Positions 1-9,981 of a DNA stretch of 64,000 bases are shown one piece after another. Below the pieces are notes generated by a model. The model ran no database searches, was not told the origin of the DNA, and saw nothing but the letters and a program-made list of their open reading frames with translations. The position numbers and the translations under genes are program-made. Each line of letters begins with the position of its first letter. The first letter of the stretch is position 1. The DNA is taken from NCBI GenBank assembly GCA_973895155.1, contig OZ316895.1:992001-1056000 (forward strand), written 5' to 3'. The stretch is from Marsupella aquatica. Its lineage: Eukaryota; Marchantiophyta.

Positions 1-51
1 TGTCCCTCGGCATGACATCAAGTTGTTGGACTTGGATCTGTAAGATTTCAG

Positions 52-3000
52 ATGTTTGATGATGCTGTGAGAACGTTGAGGAATGTGAGACATATTCCCA
101 GCATGATGAAAAATCTCATTTCACTTGGAGTTTTAGAAGCAAATGGCCATCAGTGGAGTTCTGCTAATAGTGTCCTTCAAGTTTCAACTGGTACTAAAGT
201 TGTATTGAAGGGAAAGAGACATAGCAATCTATACGTTTTGGAGGGCAGTGTAGTCTATGATGAAGCCAATGTAACCTTATCTCATGAGGAGACGGCCCGG
301 CTGTGGCACTTCCGTTTGGGCCACATGAGTGAAAAAGGTTTGGTTATTCTTCAGAAGAAAAGATTACTTTCTAATTTGCAATCTTGCAAGTTGAAATTCT
401 GTGAGCATTGTGTGCTTGGGAAGCAGCACAGGAAACCCTTTAGAGTTGGAACTCACACCAGCAAGGAGGTACTTGAGTATGTACATAGTGATGTGTGGGG
501 TCCAGCCCTTACTCCCTCACATTTTGGACGATTATACTATGTCCCGTTCATAGACAATTACTCAAGGTATGTGTGGATATACTTTCTACATAGTAAGTCT
601 GATGTTTTTGCCACTTTTAAGGAGTGGAAAGCCCAAGTTGAAAATCAGACTGGTAATAAGGTGATATATCTTCGATCGGATAACGGCGTTGCATATAGTT
701 TCGGGGAATTTGGAACATATTGTAAGGAGCAAAGGATTACCCGTCATCTCACAACAAGTTATACTCCTCAGCAGAATGGTGTTTCTGAGATACTCAACCG
801 AACACTATTGGACCGCTCGAGGAGTATGTTGAGTCAATCATGCTTACCACATGAGTTTTGGGCTGAAGCTGTCAACACTACAGCTTATTTGGTAAATTTT
901 CCTCCATCCAGTTCTATTGGATTCAAGACGCCATTTGAAATGAGGTACGCGCGTCCAACAGATTACTCACATCTAAGGATTTTTGGATGTGATGCTTATG
1001 TGCTTACACCTTCCCAGCTTCGATCCAAGCTGGAGTCCAAGTCGAAGAAGTGTATTTTCCTTGGCTATCAGAAAGGTGTAAAGGGCTATAGGTTATGGGA
1101 TCCAGTAACCTGTAAGCTAATTGTCAGTAGAGATATGTCCTTTAATGAATCCAGATCATCAAAGGAGGGGGAGAGTTCTCAGGACTCCCATACTGACAAG
1201 GGGAAATCTCCCATCCCGGACCAGGTTGAGGGGGAGATTAGTCATGATGCTGTTCATGACAGGAGAGATGGAGAAGCTCCGGGCTTGGAGCTGGTTCCTG
1301 TGATGGAACAAGAGGAGCAAATTGTTGCTCGGGTACCTCAAATTCAACCAGCAGCAGCAAATTAGCATGAGTCATCTACTAGAAGAACTTCCAGTTGTTC
1401 TACTAGAGCTCCTACCAGGTATGGTCAATGGGCAAACTCATCTAAGCTAAATGATATTGACATTGCACCTGATGAAGATGACATGGCTTTGATCTTAGAA
1501 GAAGGAGAACCGTCTTCGTACAGCGAGGCTTGTGCTTCAGAGCAGAAGCATGAGTGGAATGCAGCAATGCAGAGGGAGTTGCAATCTTTGAGTGTCAACA
1601 AAACATGGGAGTTGGTGGAGCTTCCAAGACGTCAGCAAGTGGTGGACAGCAAGTGGATTTACAAGTTGAAGGACAGTCCTTCAGAGGGTGGAGATAAGAT
1701 CTACAAGGCAAGGCTTGTTGCCAAGGGATTCACTCAAGAGAAAAGAGTGGATTACAATGAGGTCTTTTCATCGGTGGCTAAGTATTCCACAATTTGGATC
1801 TTGTATTAGCTTGTTGTGTTTTTTGGTCTGGTGATGAATCAGATGGATGTTGTTACTACTTTTCTCTATGGCAACTTGGAAGAGTTGATCTTCATGAGAC
1901 AGCCACAGTTAGGCTTTATGAAGAAGAGCCAAGAGAACTTAGTTTGCAGATTGCTCAAGTCCTTGTATGGATTGAAGCAGTCTCCCAAACAGTGAAACAA
2001 GCGGTTTGATGATTTCATGCTTGCTCAAGGTTTTACAAGGATGGTGTATGATCCTTGTGTGTATACGAAATCAGTCAAAAATGATGTATTTGGTTTCATC
2101 ATTCTGGTTATCTATGTGGATGACATGTTGATTGTGGCTAAAGATCAATCTGAGGTTGACAGTCTCAAGGCAAAATTGAGTGTTGAATTTAGGATGAAAG
2201 ATCTTGGTAAGGCCAAGAGAATCTTAGGGATGGAGATTTTTAGGAACTCTGAAACTAGACAATTGTGCTTGAGTCAAGGCCAGTATGCAAGGAAAATACT
2301 TGCACTATTCAACATGGAAAACTGTAAGCCAGTGAGTATTCCTTTAGCTTCACATTTCAAGTTATCATCGGCTTTCTCTCCTATGGATGCTGTGGAGAGG
2401 TCTGATGGCTAAGATTCCTTATGAGAAGGCAGTAGGCAGTGTGATGTATTTGATGACTTGTACTAGGTCTGACTTGGCCCTAGCGATGGACAAGGTTAGC
2501 AGATTCATGTCAAATCCAGTGAAGGTACATTGGGAAGCTGTGAAATGGATTCTCAAGTATGTGAAGGGAACACAGGACTATGGATTACTATTTGATAACA
2601 TATCAGATAGAACATTAGTTGGCTATATAGATTCTAACTATGGAGGCTGTTTGGATACAAGGAGGTCTACAACTGGGTTTGTATACACTCTTGGAGGAGG
2701 ATGTATCAGTTGGAAATCTACCTTGCAGAAGTGCATTTCTCAGTCTACTACAGAAGCAGAGTATGTTGCAGCAGCAAAAGCAGCAAAGGAAGCAATTTGG
2801 TTAGATAAGTTGATCGCGGAGATGGGTTTAGAGCATGGCAAAATGACTCTAAACTGTGATAGTCAAAGTGCTCTTCACTTGACTGCTAACCAGGTGATGG
2901 ATAGCAGGGTGAAGCACATTGATATCAGGTATCATTTTATCAGGCAAGCAGTGTCTGATAAAACTTTTGAGCTAGTCAAGATTGATGGAAAGCTAAATCC

Positions 3001-3169
3001 CGCTGATACCTTTACAAAAGTGATTCCTTTGGAAAGTTTCTCAAGACACCGTGCTACTTTGCAGGTTTTGCAGTTATTGTACAAGTACAATTATTTAGCA
3101 ATGTGTGACTATTTGTATATGGATTACTCATTCCCATTTGGCTATGGCTTAGTTCTAGTTAACCCTTAG
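52..3169 (+). pseudogene. Copia pol remnant: GAG-pre-integrase, integrase, RT, RNase H
   Basis: The first open stretch (52-1365) has the GAG-pre-integrase block (LWHFRLGHMS, then CEHCVLGKQHRKPF). The integrase core follows, with HSDVWGP, YVPFIDNYSRYVWIYFL, RSDNG and the block ending YTPQQNGVSE, which would supply the D-D-E residues. After an in-frame TAG at 1363 the same frame resumes (1483-1809) with the RT start (KWIYKLK, ARLVAKGFTQ). The frame is then broken near 1800, and a TGA near 1993 precedes the segment with the RT catalytic YVDD (VIYVDDMLIVAKDQ, about 2110). A frameshift near 2400 leads to RNase H (SQSTTEAEYVAA, NCDSQSALHL, VKHIDIRYHFIR), ending about 3110-3169. Several independent lesions show an old copy. 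Confidence 0.95.
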
Positions 3170-3274
3170 TTAACCCTTGTGGTTTTTAGGGGGAGACCTG
3201 GTTTGGTGATTGTCTAGAACTTCCCGCTGAGGATTCCATATGGTAGCATTTAGTCCAATCCCCAAGACAAGAGT

Positions 3275-3286
3275 GAAGGGGGAGTT
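3275..3286 (+). promoter_or_regulatory. Polypurine tract of the Copia element
   Basis: The purine run GAAGGGGGAG lies directly upstream of the TGTTAG that opens the LTR. This is where plus-strand DNA synthesis primes in LTR retrotransposons. A second G-rich run near 3190 is further from the LTR and is less likely to be the working tract. Confidence 0.7.
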
Positions 3287-3630
3287 TGTTAGATATTGCT
3301 CTAGTCTTGTGACTCATGAGCTAACCACAGTTAGTCTAACTCGGGTTAGGACTTAGCTAATGTTAGCGGTAGTGCTGTTGTGTATATAGCCAGGGCTGAT
3401 GCCAGACCCTGGTGGAACTTAGGCTCATTGTTACGGAGCTAGTTCAGAGATAGGGAGAGCTTGTGCTGTGAATGCTTGGTATGGCCGGTCGGCCTAGAGT
3501 TCAGTAAAGCTCTTGTGTGTTCCCGTGGACGTAGCCTCATGTGGAGGTGAACCACATATCTCTCTGTGTTGACTCTTGTGCGTTGGATGGTTCATGGGCT
3601 TGCCGTTGCGAATGTCGTCTATGCTCAACA
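3287..3630 (+). repeat. 3' LTR of the Copia element (about 344 bp)
   Basis: The LTR starts TGTTAG right after the polypurine tract and is taken to end at ...CTCAACA, giving the usual TG...CA ends with a short inverted TGTT/AACA. A TATA-like GTGTATATAG stands near 3380, with transcribed-looking sequence after it, as expected for U3/R. The left edge is well supported. The right edge rests only on the CA rule, because the partner LTR is outside the window. Confidence 0.7.
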
Positions 3631-5139
3631 GCATTGAATTGTTGTTGTAACCATGCCTCAGCTACAATGCGTAAAACCTAAGGATCGATCTCGAATGAGC
3701 CATTTTTCCTGTAGCATACAACTTTTCCTTCCATAAGACATTAATTATATATGTTCTCACTTTGCGCTTTAGTAGAGGCAGACATTGCAATATTGGCCGG
3801 CCCTCAACTTTCATCGGTTCATTGCCTGTTCACAAAAGTGTATGGTTCACCGTCACTGCCTAACATTGCACCATAGTTTACAATGTACCGGGTTCTGGTT
3901 CTACAATGGAGGTCTGCATCTTATAAGCACCTTGACAAGAACATCTGACGCAAAAGTGTCAAGGGCTGGGGTCAATACCCTAAGGAAAGATTTGTACAGG
4001 CCCATCACTCCAGGTTTTCTAGCCAAGGGGTCCATCAAACATAATTATACCTCCTGGGTTTAGTTGTTTTTGCCCCTTTACTGGGTCTCTTGCAGTGTTT
4101 CCTTCCTGCGCAAAATTTGGCACATTTGCTACCAGGTAAGTGGCTAGAGCTCTTGTAGCAAGGTGATAAAGAGATAAATGACTATTTACTCCTTAACAAC
4201 TCGATTTTGTTCCGATTAGGAGTGGATGAGATCAAAAAGACCAAATTATCATAATTTGATAAGTTTTTACCAACATTCTCTAGGTTGGAGAGATTTCTAA
4301 TGATCTTCTTAACATAAGTGTTTAACCACAACTCAAGTGGGTAATCCTTAGGATTCATAGTGCAATAATAAAGACTAGAATTAACAAAGATTAAAACTAG
4401 AGGGAGAGTAGATAGGAGGTTTCAAATGCAAGGGAATTGAATTTTTGATCATCACCACTCCTTCAATAAGGATTATGGCATAATTTAAGATTCAGAAATC
4501 AACATTTTCTATGCTTTTTGATTTTCTCGTAGCAACTCTTCTCCATCTATTGAATTTAGAAGACATGAATGTAAATCAACCCAGGACACTTTTCTGGTCT
4601 TGTTGAGGACGGTACTAGGATACTCGAATTGGCTTACTTCTCCTACAATCCTTAAGATTGCTTGTTTGAGTTTTGTGCAAATATCAATTTCCTCTTTGGT
4701 GAATCTTCCAAATGTATTGGTCACAAACCTCATTGATCTTCCAATATCATTAAGGCACACTCTAGCATTCATCGAACACTTCACAACAACTCAAGGGTTG
4801 CTAAACTTCTTCCTTTTACTCAACCATGGTAAAAAGAAGGGAAAAAAAGGCATAGATTCCTTCAAAGGCAATGAGGAAATCAAATGTATATTTTCTCTCC
4901 CTCTTTGACTTTGAGTTCTCCTCCTTTTATACTAAAAGAGTGAATTATGAAAATACATGCCTTTTCAAAACTCAAGTCTAAAGGAATATGTAAACAAATG
5001 TAAGCTACCCTAGTCAAAAATGGAGTAGAGTCTCCAATAACTACATAAATAAAATACTGGAGTCTACTTACTCATATACTAATCTATATAGCTATTTCTA
5101 GGTCTAAACTAATATGGCTCAAACTCTCTAAATATAACT
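3631..5139. other. Intergenic, A/T-rich, no gene recognised
   Basis: No recognisable protein or RNA gene is seen. A minus-strand reading of about 90 codons at 4509-4784 is open but matches nothing I know and has no supporting context. It could be part of the same decayed element as the coiled-coil ORF that follows. Confidence 0.5.
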
Positions 5140-7182
5140 CTATTCTGGTCCTAGCTTTTGGGAAGGAACCTCCTCAAGGTTAGCCATGGCAATGGGTTCT
5201 GGTCGAAGGAAAACTCCTTGCTGGCCAGTGGTAAAAGGGATGGACGGGTCAATATCCATGTTCTCCTGATGGGCACTTGGGTCATGAGAATAAGTGTAAG
5301 AATGGGAGTGGAAGTGTGTACTGGGAGTGGGGAAACCAGGAGGGTTGAGGGGTGATGAGGGGCCAGTGGAATAGACTCCTTCATGAGGACTAGGAGAGAA
5401 AGATCTGGTAGTAAAGGGAGGAATCTCAGTATCAGCTAATAGCTCCTCTGTAGTCAAGTCACTCATCTCCCTTAAGGCTTCACAGGTCTTTGAGAGACCC
5501 GTAAGTGCATCATCCACCTTGGCACTCACATCTACCACTAAATGGTTAATCTTGGAGAAAAGGATGGGTGTGGTGTTCTTGGCCAAATACTCATCATAAA
5601 TTTGGGCCTTAAGAAGATCCAGAGAAGCTATCTTAGTCAAAGGCTCAATCAGATCCAAAGATTGAGTGATACTGAGTTGGAGAGTATGCTGAAGCTCATT
5701 CTTCTTCGTACTCCTTTCCAACTGTTGTTTGAGTTCAGATACCTTCTTCTTGAGGAACTCATTCTCCTTCCCCAACTTCCTCTTATCTGTGGCATCACTC
5801 ATGGTGGAGATCTTTTCAAGAATCTGCCTTGGTTTCACTCCTAACTTTTGAGAAATATCAGTGATGACCTTCTCCATCACAGTGGTCTTCCTCTTCACCT
5901 TCTGGAATGTGTCTGAGATGATCTGGAAATCAGCTAGGGTGTCTTGGGAGGCATGGCCGGGTGCATCCGGAAATTCAGCCGGGTCGACGAAGGCCGGGTC
6001 GGCAAAGTCCGGGTCGAGGTTCCGGGCAGCAGACCGGGTCTTTCGAGGATTTGTCTCTGCTGGTTCCTCATCCTCATTGTCATCAGAGGTGGCCTGGGTG
6101 ATATCTGGATCTGCCTCTCCATACTTTATGAAGTTGAACTTGGCCAATAGTAATTTCTTCTCCTCTCTAAACAAGACTCCTTCAAAGCTATATAGATGTA
6201 CCAGGTAGCAGGAGAGGGGAGTAGGACCCTTATTGGATAGGTTCTGTACCAACTTCCTTATCAAATCAAAGATAAGCTTAGCCCAGTTGACTTTTCTTTC
6301 TCCCTTGTAAGCAGCAACAATGGTAGAGCCAACTCCAACAGTAACTCTTCTTGGCTTCTCAGGATACAGCAGGGGTAGCAGGAAGCTGAAGACTCGTTTC
6401 AAATCAGGATCCAAACACTTAGAAACATTAACCCGTCCTTACTGTTGATGGCTCCTTTGAAGTAAGGAAGGATTAGATTGACAACTCTCCCCACTGGACC
6501 TTCTCCTTCATCCTCTAATACAAAAGCTCCTGCAACCATCATCTGAGTCCATCGCTCAGGTCGGCCTCTGGAGGTATCCTTAAACTCAGCCGGACACTCC
6601 TTGGATCGGATCTCTCTGATCATATCTTCGCTCTAATAACTCCAGGGTAGCTCCATCAGAGACTCATAGCCCATCCTGAGCAAAGACTCCCTCAATTTGA
6701 CCTTCTCAGCTTCACTGTCCGGAATAGCTGGCCTCAGAATTTTCATGGCAATGGGGACCTCCTTTCTCTTTGATCGTCTCACAGGGGCTTTAACCGGAGT
6801 AGGTGCAGGTGATGTTGAGGTTGAATGCCCCTTAGAAACGTGAGAAGTGGACATTCTAGCTGGATCCGCCCCTTGCTCCATAGGATTGCTGGAAGCAACA
6901 AATTGATTTCCAATAAATGACCTGCCTCCTCTACGGCGAGCTCTACAATTCTGCAACTTCAGAATGTTCAATCGCTTCAGTGTCGACCAATGGTACAAAT
7001 GTCCGGGTCGACCTGGCCACAGCGTTTCTGATCAATTGACAAGCTTTTCTGGAGAAGTGTATCAAGATTCCGTCAACCAAAATACAGGTGCATCGAACTT
7101 GGGGAAAAGCTAGACTCAATCGGGCCTGCAATGGTGATGTCCGGGTCGACCTGGCCTCCCTTCTCATAACCGATGTATCCAC
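5140..7182 (-). pseudogene. Coiled-coil protein of probable transposon origin, broken
   Basis: Read on the minus strand, a Lys/Arg-rich N-terminal part (about 7182-6633) runs through one frameshift near 6955. It meets an in-frame TAG near 6628, continues to about 6410, shifts frame again, and is then open for 424 codons to 5140. The middle has a conserved-looking globular block (RRVTVGVGSTIVAAYKGERK, then GPTPLSCYLVHLYSFEG). An acidic linker follows (DDNEDEEPAE), then DPDFADPAF-type repeats, and a long heptad-rich segment with high coiled-coil propensity (EKISTMSDATDKRKLGKENE onward). The C-terminus is Ser/Pro/His-rich. The globular part resembles the 'putative plant transposon protein' type often found beside retroelements. 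That assignment is from memory and weak. No catalytic motif is visible. Confidence 0.5.
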
Positions 7183-8318
7183 GATCAGGATCTCAAACTT
7201 CCTGCCTTCCCTTCTAGCGGTGGAGTAGGCATTCCCCTCACAACGAATCAGTCAGTACCCTCATATCCAGGCTCTCATCATGCAATGCAAGATTGGTCCT
7301 ATAATCCGGACCCAAGATCCTCTACCAAAAGGGTAGAGCCTCCTCACTCTACTGCTTAAACAGCCTAATGCGCTCGGGAGCTCAAAACCTACTAAGTTCG
7401 GCTTTGAGAGGTGTGAGAGGCCGGATCGACTCTCCTTCCTTATATCCGGATTCTGCTGTGGTCGTGCCTGTGTTTGACTTATGGTTTTAAAAACTTTGGC
7501 AATGGACAGTTGTTGTTCAATAGAGTCGCGTTGTAAGATTTTATATCTCATCACGGCTTATAGTAAAAAGTTCTGGGTCGATCCTCTTTCTCTAATATCA
7601 ATCCGGGTTGACCTCAGATGGGCTTGAAAGTCTCGTACCACTTCAAAGTAGTCTTTAGGTCCTTTTTAGCCTCATTTGAGATCTTAAACGTAAATATTCT
7701 AAAATTTATGGTTAGTTAACCCTTCTTTCATAAACATCCTTATCTCACAGCTCTATACAAAGAGGTTTTTACAAAAGTTTTGGTCATTATTTGCCAAAAT
7801 GAATGGTCCAGATTTGACTGTACATAGATCTAACGGTCATAACGTGACCTACAAATGTTTCACTAAGTGTAGGCTTCTCAGCTTGCCATAAGTGTCATGC
7901 CCCTGAATACATGTGCAAACCTTGGTCTCCTGCCTTTGTGATCTTCTCATGGTCTACAACATATTGTTCTTTGCCAACATGATATATATGAGTCTTGTGT
8001 GAAAGTTTCTACATTTCTGCCATTATGCTTTACAGTGATGTATATTTACATCTTGTACTTAATTTGTTGAGCTGAGAATTCATACATGGAAGAATTCATT
8101 CATCTTGAACTGGTAGAGAGCTTGAATGCCCATTGTTTAAATGCTAAAAGAAACGATGACAAAAATTATCATGCATGATTATATTTTTGACATACATAAA
8201 TCCCATGGTTCTTTCCATCCAGACAAATTTTGATGGGGCTCTAGAGTGTTCTAGAGTAACAGTCTAGAATTTCACTCTAAAAGCCTAGACCCTAATTCTA
8301 GCTTCTCATTGCAAGTTA
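7183..8318. other. Intergenic, no gene recognised
   Basis: The first few hundred bases may be further 5' debris of the minus-strand transposon ORF; a 97-codon reading at 7261-7554 is open but unrecognised. The rest is A/T-rich with no coding signal, tRNA-like structure or repeat that I could identify. Confidence 0.5.
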
Positions 8319-8720
8319 TTAGTAAGATAATGCCACCGAAGCAAGAATTTGATGAGTCAGGTTTCACCATTAGTACAATAATGCCACCACCCCGATGTAA
8401 CCTGATGGGCAAGTTGACGTCTTGCCTGGCACGGAAAACCATAAAACGGCGGCCCAAAACAAGGCAATTTGATGTATATTCGCATTGATTCCCCGGCAAT
8501 TCCCGAGTCTTCCCACGGACCCCCCCCCGCCCCCCCCCCCTCCCCCCGACTCCCCCGGACCCTCCCGACCCAGCCCGGCTTTCCCGACCCCCAATATGCC
8601 GGGCAAGGCCAAACCAGGGCCACCACTGCAAGAAACTAATGAATCTATCTTGCTGAGTCAGGTTTCATCGTTAGTAAGATAATGCCACCACAGCAAGAAC
8701 TGATGAGTCAGGTTTCTACT
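8319..8720 (+). repeat. Host 51-bp tandem repeat, interrupted by a MITE
   Basis: Three units start at 8319, 8370 and 8671 with TTAGTA(A/C)(G/A)ATAATGCCACC and continue into ...GATGAGTCAGGTTTC. The first unit is 51 bp. The second is split by the 228-bp insertion at 8391-8618. The third is uninterrupted and still reads GCCACCAC at the matching site, so it shows what the target looked like before insertion. Confidence 0.8.
8391..8618 (+). mobile_element. 228-bp MITE of the hAT-like family found at 45.9-55.3 kb
   Basis: The insertion is flanked on both sides by GCCACCAC (8383-8390 and 8619-8626), a perfect 8-bp target duplication, the hAT hallmark. Its left ~95 bp align over their whole length with the left end of the 9.45-kb element, sharing GGGCAA, TTGCC(T/C)GGCACG and ATTCG...TTATTCCCCGG-like blocks. 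Its right end, reverse-complemented, starts CCTGGTTTGGCCTTGCCCGG, nearly the same as the right end of the large element. The middle is a homocytosine-rich stretch (8520-8600). There is no coding capacity, and it would rely on a transposase supplied in trans. Confidence 0.88.
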
Positions 8721-9981
8721 GGTAATATCAATTGCAAACGCAGGAATGGATAAGTGGGATCACGGAAGACAGTTTTGTAGGTTAATATGGATGATGTGAG
8801 GACCGATCCTCTGCTTGTAACCGTTCTGTAATCTGTAACCTGCTTCATTTCACATGGAGAAGCATTTTTCTGTAGGCAATTTGTTGGAAAGTCCAGCAGA
8901 GCAAGGCAATTTTTGGGAGAGGATCAGTTGTTCGACAGTCTGTTAAATGTCAAGTTATTCACGTTGTTGAATAGAGGTGTATCGAAGATAAAGTGTGCGG
9001 TAGGTTTTCTATGTTTCCACACGGATGTCACACACCTCATATATTTTCCCTAACGGGTGAAACTCAACGCCAAGAGAGGTCCTGGGACAAATGTCTTTCT
9101 ACCCACACTCAAGGCTAAATGCAAGTGAGCGGTTGGGGATGTTTACAAAAAAACAGCACTTCCTTACAGTCGTAACCACTTAAGAGAGTAAGCGGGGCCT
9201 AAAATCATACCAAGTGCTGTGTTCAATCGAGCTGTGTCTAAACAGGTCTAATTGGACTCATTTGAATTATTGAGCAGTATGTTGATTTTCTTAAAATCTT
9301 CTGTTGCTAGTATGTTCTTCATCGTCATGTATCTCTAGTACACTGGACTCATATCTACTCTACGATATTGATGAAGAAGAACAGCCAGCCAAAGCTTTTG
9401 ACTGAAGTTGACTTAGTTGGTTCGCGACCACGTTATCACAACGATCCAGACCATAGCCTGACAATTATGAACGTTTGGTTTGGAGTATCCCAAACCAAAT
9501 TCTGATAAACCAAAATTCATTCAAAGGAAATTAAGTACTGGACAATCTGTCAAACTGATTTAAATATAGACGTTTTACAATATCTCCAAAGAATTAGGGT
9601 TCAGTGCAACAGCAGTACTTACAAACTTTAGGTTTTCGGCACTGAGTCGAAAATATTGTCAGGGTACATTCAAAGATTCAAGGCTAAAAAGCGCAAGCGC
9701 TACTTACAGGCTTAACTATCTTAGGTCACCGGAATCCACCCTATGTACATCTATTTCTACGGATGGCATCCCATGGAAAGGAAAATAAAATTGCCCAAAG
9801 TTTAAATGCAAACCCTCATATGATCTCCAAAGTCCAACCAGCACTTGGGTTGGGTATGATAGCATCGGGAGTGCCGGATGCAGAAATTTTCTACAGAAGT
9901 GTCTTCTTTTAGGTGATGAGAATACTTCTCAATCGAATGCAGTTTCTGGGCTCAAGTCATCCCCAATCAGTTCCTTCACAC
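8721..9981. other. Intergenic; NYC1 3' flank at its right end
   Basis: No recognisable gene is seen. The last few hundred bases (about 9600-9981) lie downstream of the minus-strand NYC1 stop codon and probably hold its 3' UTR and terminator. I could not fix a polyadenylation site. Confidence 0.5.

Larger units (their letters stand above)
1..3630 (+). mobile_element. Ty1/Copia LTR retrotransposon, 3' part, degenerate
   Basis: The window opens inside the polyprotein of a Copia element. The order integrase, reverse transcriptase, RNase H, polypurine tract and LTR is the Copia order. The 5' LTR, gag and protease lie outside the window. The coding region has several in-frame stops and at least one frameshift, so this copy is not autonomous. 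Because the 5' LTR is not visible, LTR divergence and insertion age cannot be judged, and no target duplication can be scored. Confidence 0.95.

Noticed and set aside
8272-8682. Several overlapping frames encoding Gly- or Pro-rich peptides
   Set aside because: They span the MITE and its homocytosine core; composition artefact.
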